A DNA stretch of 5,151 nt, taken from NCBI GenBank assembly GCA_938029515.1, contig CALJAQ010000146.1, positions 1 through 5,151 on the forward strand. The letters are read 5' to 3'. Numbering within the stretch: position 1 is the stretch's first letter; each line of letters starts with the position of its first letter. Below, one piece after another: positions 1 through 4,041 of the stretch. Both the position numbers and the translations under genes were made by a program. The stretch comes from an uncultured Nitrososphaerales archaeon. Its GTDB lineage: Archaea; Thermoproteota; Nitrososphaeria; Nitrososphaerales; JAAOZN01. Below the pieces are notes generated by a model. It ran no database searches. It was given only the letters and a program-made list of their open reading frames with translations, and was not told the DNA's origin.

Positions 1-294
1 ACAACACCTGAAGCAGATAAAATACTTAATAATAATAAGGTCTTTGTGGTGCCAGATATACTAGCTAACGCTGGAGGCGTGACTGTAAGTTACTTTGAGT
101 GGGTTCAGAACCTTAATAGAGACCACTGGCCTCTTTCGGAAGTTAAGAGAAAGCTGGAAGAAAAGATGACGGCAGCCTTCAAATCTGTCTATGAAACTTC
201 TGTTAAAAATAACGTCGACATGAGAGCAGCTGCACTCATGCTTGGGGTGGGGAGAGTAGCAGAATCGATCAAGACACTTGGAATATGGCCTTAA
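1..294 (+). CDS. gdhA: Glutamate dehydrogenase, C-terminal part (5' truncated by the window edge)
   Basis: This is the last 97 residues of a Glu/Leu/Phe/Val dehydrogenase, which in the cytoplasm interconverts glutamate with 2-oxoglutarate and ammonia using NAD(P)(H). The frame is open from base 1 to a TAA at 292-294, so the GTG codons at 46 and 49 are internal valines, not starts. Two blocks are diagnostic. The [18 protein letters not shown] stretch (visible residues 17-34) is the conserved end of the nucleotide-binding domain leading to the hinge helix. The terminal [20 protein letters not shown] block (residues 72-91) is the usual C-terminal helix pair, in the place of DLRTAAYxxAxxRV in relatives. 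Family members are about 410-430 residues, so roughly three quarters of the protein, including the catalytic lysine, lies outside the window. No frameshift is seen. NAD versus NADP preference cannot be judged from this part. The next gene has its own promoter-like box and is probably transcribed separately. Confidence 0.93.
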   Translation, partial: TTPEADKILNNNKVFVVPDILANAGGVTVSYFEWVQNLNRDHWPLSEVKRKLEEKMTAAFKSVYETSVKNNVDMRAAALMLGVGRVAESIKTLGIWP

Positions 295-323
295 ATCAGA
301 TAAATAAAGATATATTGCTGCTC

Positions 324-331
324 TTTAAAAG
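324..331 (+). promoter_or_regulatory. TATA-like box for the cysteine-rich gene
   Basis: TTTAAAAG lies in the 63-base gap after glutamate dehydrogenase, with its centre about 30 bases before the TTG at 358. Archaeal transcription starts about 25-27 bases downstream of the TATA centre, so the predicted start is near 353-355. This would give an almost leaderless mRNA. Assignment rests on position and sequence only. Confidence 0.45.
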
Positions 332-357
332 GTTATGTGACGAAGGGTTGTTAAGGA

Positions 358-657
358 TTGCCACACGAGGGACCTGATAATAACGGTAGATGTTGGCCAA
401 GATGTATATCATTCAAATGCGCGAAGAGAGCTATGCTGATACGTGGTCACACAATTTGGTGCAGCTGGTTGAACGATGTCTGCGTAGGCCCTTCATGCTC
501 TTATGCTCAGTGTATAAGGAATAAACTTCTGCCTGATAACAGGTGCGGGCTTGTGATAAAGAGAATAACTTCTGATGTGGTAAAGCCAGAGGATTTTAAC
601 CTCAATATAAAGCTGAAGGGTAAGCTCGCTAGGAAGCTGGAGGGCGACATAGTGTAG
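358..657 (+). CDS. Small eight-cysteine protein, probable metal- or Fe-S-binding, function unknown
   Basis: A 99-residue soluble protein with eight cysteines, all in residues 12-63 (12, 16, 21, 35, 42, 47, 52, 63), followed by a basic, Lys-rich tail with no cysteine (residues 64-99). Spacings are CX3CX4C near the start, then CX6CX4CX4C, then CX10C. Eight clustered cysteines suit two tetrahedral metal sites or an iron-sulphur cluster; zinc versus Fe-S cannot be told from sequence. The segment RCWPRCISFKCAKRA looks like a conserved archaeal small protein I associate with Thaumarchaeota-related genomes, but I cannot name a family. The start is TTG: an in-frame TAA at 352-354 blocks anything upstream, and the next in-frame ATG (residue 26) would remove three cysteines. 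A TATA-like box at 324-331 supports the TTG. The basic tail could bind nucleic acid, which is inference. Cysteine enrichment and an uninterrupted frame argue that it is real. Confidence 0.72.
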   Translation: MPHEGPDNNGRCWPRCISFKCAKRAMLIRGHTIWCSWLNDVCVGPSCSYAQCIRNKLLPDNRCGLVIKRITSDVVKPEDFNLNIKLKGKLARKLEGDIV

Positions 658-682
658 CTTAGCGTTTCATCAATGTGATAAG

Positions 683-690
683 TATATATT
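683..690 (+). promoter_or_regulatory. TATA-like box with no assigned gene
   Basis: TATATATT just after the cysteine-rich gene would place a plus-strand transcript start near 711-714. Only a 9-codon ATG frame (714-743) follows, then the inverted repeat at 744-779. It could drive a short non-coding RNA, or it may be a chance AT-rich run. Confidence 0.25.
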
Positions 691-743
691 TTCGCGTACA
701 AAAAGAGCGGGTAATGAAGAACCTTAAAAAGGCTGAAATTTAG

Positions 744-779
744 AAGGGGTTGCAGATGCTAAAATGTATTCAACCCCTT
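744..779. repeat. Perfect 9-bp inverted repeat (hairpin), 18-base loop
   Basis: AAGGGGTTG (744-752) and CAACCCCTT (771-779) are exact reverse complements, giving a GC-containing 9-bp stem with an 18-base AT-rich loop. It stands 86 bases past the stop of the cysteine-rich gene. It may be an RNA hairpin in a 3' tail or small RNA. No long T tract follows on the plus strand, so a simple intrinsic terminator is not clear. Confidence 0.55.
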
Positions 780-794
780 AAGATGCTTTCTAAA

Positions 795-808
795 AAACCA
801 GCTGGTTT
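795..808. repeat. Perfect 14-bp palindrome, possible protein site or weak terminator
   Basis: AAACCAGCTGGTTT is a perfect 14-bp palindrome with no spacer. As RNA it could form only about five pairs around an AGCT loop, so a dimeric DNA-binding protein site is an equally good reading. Read on the minus strand it ends in GGTTTTTTAG, six T in a row, which could stop transcription coming from the methyltransferase about 195 bases upstream. Role unproven. Confidence 0.4.
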
Positions 809-971
809 CATGTTTTGTTCACGTTTACCCTTGACCTGAAGAAGCAAACAAAGAGGTTTGTAGATGTATCTTGTGGTTAGACTATTTGTAGATTTCTGAC
901 ATTTCTTAAGAGAGTTGCGGCTAAGGAAATCACTCATCATATATAATTGGTTTAGAATTCTTGCATAAGCG

Positions 972-983
972 TCCCATATGGGA
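972..983. repeat. Perfect 12-bp palindrome beyond the methyltransferase stop
   Basis: TCCCATATGGGA is a perfect palindrome 18 bases past the minus-strand methyltransferase stop. Outer bases (GC at 969-970 and GC at 985-986) extend the symmetry across one mismatch. Its place just past the stop suggests a 3' hairpin that could protect or end the mRNA, but no T tract follows directly. Confidence 0.35.
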
Positions 984-1001
984 AGCTGCTAACCTAACTT
1001 C

Positions 1002-1874
1002 TTATCCGCACAACCCAATTATATTACCGCTTCTAAAAAGGTTTAACCCCAACTTCTTCTTAATCCTCTCTTCAAGACCAGGATTAATTTCAATACCGAT
1101 GCATCTTCTACCTGTTTGTAAACATACCTTCAGGGTGGTACCTGAACCTAATACTGGATCTACAACAAGGTCTCCTGGATTAGATGATGTTTCAATGCAT
1201 TTTTCGACTAGTTTGTCTGGGAGCTCGTTTCCTGCTGTTTGCTCGCCGTGGTGGTACGGTCTCTTAATTATCCAGACGTCTTCAGAGTAATGTTCCGGCT
1301 TATTAAACTTGTAATCTTCTTCATCTTTAACTAGAAGTAGCAGATGGTAATGTGATGTAACGAACTTTCTTCTAGTGAAGACGCCGAACTGATACTTCCA
1401 TATTACGTGGTTTAGCTGTTTAAAGCCTGCGTCTTCAACAGCGTTGAGAACATGCCTTAGGTTGTTCCAGCCTGAGACTAGCCACATGCTGCCATTAGGC
1501 TTCAGATTTCTATAGCACCATTCAGCAAGATCCCTAATAAACTTAGGATACTCTTCTCTTGGAACCTCAACGTAAGAAAGAGCGTCAGGCATCCTATGGT
1601 AAGTTTCAAGATTACCTTTAAAGTTGATTCCAAAGGGTGGGTCAGCAAATATTAAATCAGCTTTCTCATCTAACTCAACATTACGAAAATCATCAAAGAT
1701 AACCTTATGTGTATCATCGATGATAAGAAGATGTTTTTCTTTAAAATTATGTGAGTGCAACACCCTATAATTGAGTTTTCTACCTTTCTTATAAAGGTTT
1801 GAAGGTGAATCAAAGCCTACCATAGATCTACTACATAAATTTAGCCTCATGAGCACCTTGCTGTAAACCTTCAC
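1002..1874 (-). CDS. Beta-class DNA methyltransferase (N6-adenine or N4-cytosine), apparently solitary
   Basis: A 290-residue SAM-dependent DNA amino-methyltransferase of the DNA_methylase N4/N6 family, expected to methylate an adenine N6 or cytosine N4 within a short recognition site. The catalytic motif IV DPPF is at residues 78-81 and the SAM-binding motif I block, DPVLGSGTT, at 239-247. This IV-before-I order defines the beta class. KPNGSMWLVSG (125-135), WKYQFG (159-164) and SHYHLLLLVK (174-183) match further conserved blocks, so target recognition must lie in a short span near 184-215. GIEINP (260-265) closes the SAM fold. Motif I normally reads FxGxG; here the Phe is Val (V241). DPPF fits adenine better than the SPP of many cytosine-N4 enzymes, but this is not decisive. 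The start taken is GTG at 1874, about 6 bases after the predicted transcript start. ATG at 1850 (residue 9), preceded by AAGGTG, is a real alternative. No restriction gene lies beside it. Confidence 0.9.
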   Translation of the reverse strand: MKVYSKVLMRLNLCSRSMVGFDSPSNLYKKGRKLNYRVLHSHNFKEKHLLIIDDTHKVIFDDFRNVELDEKADLIFADPPFGINFKGNLETYHRMPDALSYVEVPREEYPKFIRDLAEWCYRNLKPNGSMWLVSGWNNLRHVLNAVEDAGFKQLNHVIWKYQFGVFTRRKFVTSHYHLLLLVKDEEDYKFNKPEHYSEDVWIIKRPYHHGEQTAGNELPDKLVEKCIETSSNPGDLVVDPVLGSGTTLKVCLQTGRRCIGIEINPGLEERIKKKLGLNLFRSGNIIGLCG

Positions 1875-1985
1875 TAGCCACTTATTACACCTTTTCCATA
1901 CACTTTTATAGCAGGGTTTAACTCTTGTACCCCTCTATAAAACTTCGGTAGAGCCAAAGCACTTAACCCAACCCTGCTGTAAACC
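1859..1985. repeat. Three copies of a GCTRTAAA-type element around the methyltransferase promoter
   Basis: TGCTGTAAACC occurs at 1859-1869 and again, exactly, at 1975-1985, as an 11-bp direct repeat. An inverted, near-identical copy lies between them: TTTATAGCAGGGTT (1905-1918) is the reverse complement of AACCCTGCTGTAAA (1970-1983) except for one base. The middle copy overlaps the methyltransferase TATA box and the first copy covers its start codon region. The layout is compatible with operator sites for autoregulation or with remnants of local duplication. Confidence 0.5.
1903..1911 (-). promoter_or_regulatory. TATA box of the methyltransferase gene
   Basis: On the minus strand this reads CTATAAAAG, close to the archaeal TATA consensus. 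Its centre (1907) predicts a transcript start near 1880-1882, giving a leader of only a few bases to the GTG at 1874 or about 30 bases to the ATG at 1850. It is embedded in one copy of the repeated AACCCTGCTRTAAA element. Confidence 0.55.
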
Positions 1986-2117
1986 CTTATCACTTCTATC
2001 TGTAGAGCTAATTGGAAGCCGCAGAATCAGTAATATCCAACAAAGCCTTCTCATATTGGGCATTTAAATACTGGAGCCTGAACCTCACTATCACCAAAAC
2101 AGAGGTAGTATGTTAAC

Positions 2118-2127
2118 TTTTTATATT
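2118..2127 (-). promoter_or_regulatory. Minus-strand TATA-like box, target uncertain
   Basis: The minus strand reads AATATAAAAA here. The expected transcript start, near 2094-2098, coincides with a GTG at 2094 that opens a 28-codon frame ending at 2008. Transcription could also run on toward the methyltransferase as a long leader. Position is the only support. Confidence 0.25.
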
Positions 2128-2228
2128 ACTCTTCTTACAACTTCTCCGGCATCAGAATTGTATGGAGTAGGCATAAGGTAAGGGTAATAATTAACGTCAT
2201 CTGTTCGTCGTATCGTATGGCATATCGA

Positions 2229-2792
2229 CTATTTAACCAGCATCTTAAGAGCAAAGGCTACTACACGTGCTGAAAGTATTAGGGATGCAGCGGCTTCTGG
2301 TATAGCAACTCCTTGCCAAGGGAGGGTCCAAATTAAGGCTGCAAGGATAGCACCTCCTATCGTTAGGATGCCTGACAACCTTGATGATTGTAGTATGAGA
2401 GACGAACCGAGAGCAAGCAGCGAAAGCACGATTAGCGCAAAGAAAGCAGCTGACACGTAGAAGTGTATCTTACCATAGTTTTCTGGTAATAGACCTATAG
2501 CTGCGAGAAAAATAGCGGCTGCAAGTAGGAGAAAACACCCTACTTCTGCTGCATACCCTCTGATGTAGTTGAGTAAGCCTAGTGAGAAGGTGAATAGCAG
2601 AACCCCTCCTGTGATTAATGCGGTGTTAAATAGAGTTGCTGAAACACCCGCTACACCTAGGTCGCTGAGCGCGTTATTGAACCAGTTAAAGCTATGGTAA
2701 TAGGATGTTGCCAGTAGAATGAGCGGGTAGACTACGATTACACCTATAATGCCACATAATCCGCCAACCCTAACAATCATTGTTCTGCCCAT
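2229..2792 (-). CDS. DUF998-like integral membrane protein, six predicted helices
   Basis: A very hydrophobic protein of 187 residues with six predicted membrane segments, near residues 8-30, 50-74, 81-102, 109-132, 141-158 and 162-183. It resembles the DUF998 family of archaea and bacteria, whose function is not established. Matching features are the polar first loop with NNALSDLG (39-46), a conserved Asn in helix 2 (N56), and the GLLPENYGKIHFYVSAAFF region (100-118), corresponding to the family's (F/L)PE..G..H...S..FF pattern. The frame can be read from a TTG at 2825, but that codon lies just beside the TATA-like element. ATG at 2792 is about 27 bases from the element's centre and fits a leaderless mRNA, so I chose it; ATG at 2780 is also possible. 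The gene diverges from the small gene at 2853 and is transcribed toward the methyltransferase. Membrane placement is well supported; a role is not. Confidence 0.8.
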   Translation of the reverse strand: MGRTMIVRVGGLCGIIGVIVVYPLILLATSYYHSFNWFNNALSDLGVAGVSATLFNTALITGGVLLFTFSLGLLNYIRGYAAEVGCFLLLAAAIFLAAIGLLPENYGKIHFYVSAAFFALIVLSLLALGSSLILQSSRLSGILTIGGAILAALIWTLPWQGVAIPEAAASLILSARVVAFALKMLVK

Positions 2793-2814
2793 TTGAGCAT
2801 TACGTCTGCAAAAT

Positions 2815-2822
2815 CTATATAT
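2815..2822. promoter_or_regulatory. Shared TATA element between two divergent genes
   Basis: CTATATAT has a symmetric TATATA core centred at about 2819. It lies 27 bases from the minus-strand ATG at 2792 and 34 bases from the plus-strand ATG at 2853, in a 60-base gap with no other good TATA box. The A-rich GCAAAAT on its left resembles a BRE for the plus direction; the other side is less A-rich. It probably serves both genes, or one strongly and one weakly. Confidence 0.5.
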
Positions 2823-2852
2823 CAAGTTGTCGTACTTCTTTTATTAGGGGAA

Positions 2853-3185
2853 ATGTTCAAAATAGTCTTGGATCACGCGCTTCCCCATAAGCTGAGCTAC
2901 CTTAGGGTTTATGCTGAGATGGGCTATGCTAGACTCTACCTATCATTTGACAGCGGAAACATACAGTGGTTTGGTAAAATAGAGAGGAATAGAAGTGTTT
3001 CAAGGGCTATAACCGATAAAGAATACTTCGCCCATAGACTCAAACACCCTATTAAAAAAGTGTTGATGGAGGATGAAGACGAAATAGTTGTGGAGACGGA
3101 GGATGGTGTGGAAGAGAGGTGGCTTAAACCTAGATGGCTCCTAAGAGAGGCAAGGATAAAAAGGGCATCTTTGAAAGGTAGGTAA
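2853..3185 (+). CDS. Small charged protein of unknown function, first gene of a pair with the prenyl synthase
   Basis: A 110-residue soluble protein that I do not recognise. The N-terminal half has alternating hydrophobic stretches (FKIVLDHAL, ARLYLSFDSGNIQWFGKIER at residues 46-65) suggestive of beta strands. Then comes an acidic strand-like segment (residues 81-97, MEDEDEIVVETEDGVEE), and a basic end rich in Arg and Lys with three tryptophans overall (residues 59, 99 and 104). No signal peptide, membrane helix, cysteine or known catalytic motif is visible. The frame is open back to 2793, but that would place the start inside the divergent gene's promoter. ATG at 2853 has AGGGG directly before it and lies 34 bases after the TATA-like element. 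The stop is 7 bases before the prenyl synthase ATG, so the two are very likely co-transcribed. A link to isoprenoid synthesis is only guilt by association. Confidence 0.7.
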   Translation: MFKIVLDHALPHKLSYLRVYAEMGYARLYLSFDSGNIQWFGKIERNRSVSRAITDKEYFAHRLKHPIKKVLMEDEDEIVVETEDGVEERWLKPRWLLREARIKRASLKGR

Positions 3186-3192
3186 GGCGAGC

Positions 3193-4038
3193 ATGCAGAG
3201 CGTCAACAAAGCAGCCGGCGATTTACTAAACAAGATATCGGTGTATGCTAAGATGGTTGACGAAGCTCTTAACGTTGAGCTTCTAAACCACTCTGACTCA
3301 GCCTTCTACGAACTTTTGAGGCATGCGTTAGATAGTGGCAAGCGCATAAGACCCATAATACTACTACTATCAACCAAGGCAGCTGGAGGGAGAGAGAAGG
3401 ATGCGCTCAGAGAAGCCGTAGCAGTGGAGCTTTTGCACACAGAATCCATAATACACGATGATATTATAGATGACGAAACTGTAAGAAGAAATAGACCAGC
3501 CTTCCACTTAAAATACGGTTTTAACCCCGCTCTACTTACAGCAGACTTCGTGTTCGGGATAATATTAGACATAGCATCACATTCGAAAAAGATGGTGGGT
3601 GAAGAACTTTCTAGAGCAGCGCTGCAGATGTGTGAAGGCGAAATAATGGAGATGAAGATGGAGGCTGAAGAAGGTGAAGTGCCGCTTGACAAATATCTTC
3701 TAATCATAAAGAAGAAGACCGCAAGCCTCTTTCAAGCAGCAGCTACCATAGGTGCAAAAGTCGCTTCAGCAGACGAGAAAGTAGTGGAAGCACTATCCAA
3801 ATACGGTTTTAACATAGGAGTAGCGTACCAGATTCAAGACGACATCTTAGACTGGGGTGATGGATCTAAAATCGCGAGGCGGATAAAGGATAAAGAAGAC
3901 GCTTCAAAAAAGATGCTTGCAGAAGTCGCTGTAAAATACGCTTTAGAAGCGAAGATGAGTCTAAAAGATCTGCCGAACTCAGAAGCAAAACAGATCTTAT
4001 GTGAAATAGCTGATTTCGCCGTTAACCGATTTAGTTAA
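3193..4038 (+). CDS. Trans-polyprenyl diphosphate synthase (GGPP/FPP synthase family), C-terminally shortened form
   Basis: A 281-residue all-helical enzyme of the trans-isoprenyl diphosphate synthase family, expected to add isopentenyl diphosphate to an allylic primer in the cytoplasm. In archaea such enzymes make the geranylgeranyl chain of ether lipids or longer chains for quinones. Visible motifs are GKRIRP (49-54), first Asp-rich DDIID (89-93) followed by RRNRP, KKTASLF (174-180) and second Asp-rich DDILD (216-220) preceded by YQIQ. The residue five before the first Asp motif, which helps set chain length, is Glu84, where small or aromatic residues are usual. After DDILD only 61 residues remain, against roughly 105 in ordinary members. 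The conserved GKxxGxDxxxGKxTLP region is missing, yet the terminal YALEAKMSLKDLP...IADFAVNR block is preserved. No frame break is seen. ATG at 3193 follows the upstream gene by 7 bases. Product length cannot be fixed, and weak or altered activity is possible. Confidence 0.9.
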   Translation: MQSVNKAAGDLLNKISVYAKMVDEALNVELLNHSDSAFYELLRHALDSGKRIRPIILLLSTKAAGGREKDALREAVAVELLHTESIIHDDIIDDETVRRNRPAFHLKYGFNPALLTADFVFGIILDIASHSKKMVGEELSRAALQMCEGEIMEMKMEAEEGEVPLDKYLLIIKKKTASLFQAAATIGAKVASADEKVVEALSKYGFNIGVAYQIQDDILDWGDGSKIARRIKDKEDASKKMLAEVAVKYALEAKMSLKDLPNSEAKQILCEIADFAVNRFS

Positions 4039-4041
4039 GGC

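Larger units (their letters stand above)
658..1001. other. Gene-poor intergenic stretch with palindromes and two TATA-like boxes
   Basis: I find no convincing coding region here. The stretch lies between the end of the plus-strand cysteine-rich gene and the end of the minus-strand methyltransferase, so both flanking transcripts should terminate in it. It holds an inverted repeat (744-779), a perfect palindrome (795-808), a small 5-bp hairpin (CAAAC 845-849 with GTTTG 856-860), a TTTGTAGAT direct repeat (857-865 and 885-893) and a palindrome just past the methyltransferase stop (972-983). A second TATA-like run, ATATATAA at 939-946, faces the plus strand, but what follows is only the methyltransferase gene read antisense. 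No tRNA or rRNA fold was recognised. Confidence 0.5.
1875..2228. other. Intergenic region upstream of the methyltransferase, no confirmed gene
   Basis: About 350 bases separate the end of the DUF998-like gene from the methyltransferase, both on the minus strand. Besides the repeated elements and the methyltransferase TATA box, it holds a plus-strand TATA-like TATAAAA (1936-1942) and a minus-strand one (2118-2127). The minus-strand box is followed by a 28-codon GTG frame, 2008-2094, whose start sits about 28 bases from the box. A 34-codon TTG frame (2012-2116) overlaps it on the plus strand, so short open frames here may be chance. No clear terminator for the DUF998-like gene was seen. Confidence 0.45.

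Noticed and set aside
714..736. Box C/D small RNA: ATGAAGA, a 12-base spacer and CTGA, close to a TATA-predicted start
   Set aside because: The spacing fits a C/D' pair, but the C box deviates from RTGATGA, the only C' candidate (750-756) is very weak and no D box follows at the right distance.
857..893. TTTGTAGAT repeated twice, considered as part of a CRISPR or iteron array
   Set aside because: There are only two 9-base copies with 19 bases between them and no third copy or longer repeat.
961..1290. Plus-strand 109-codon open frame with a TATA-like run just upstream
   Set aside because: It is antisense to the methyltransferase C-terminus, whose motifs on the minus strand are unmistakable, and its translation shows no recognisable domain.
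2012..2116. Plus-strand 34-codon TTG frame
   Set aside because: It has no supporting ribosome site, overlaps another small frame on the minus strand and is too short to separate from chance.
2201..2228. Imperfect palindrome around CGTATGGCATATCG just past the DUF998-like stop, considered as a terminator
   Set aside because: The stem needs a bulge and has few pairs, with no T tract on the minus strand after it.
3306..3707. Minus-strand 133-codon open frame
   Set aside because: It is the reverse reading of the prenyl synthase, whose Asp-rich motifs are clear; the Ser-rich translation is typical of an antisense shadow.
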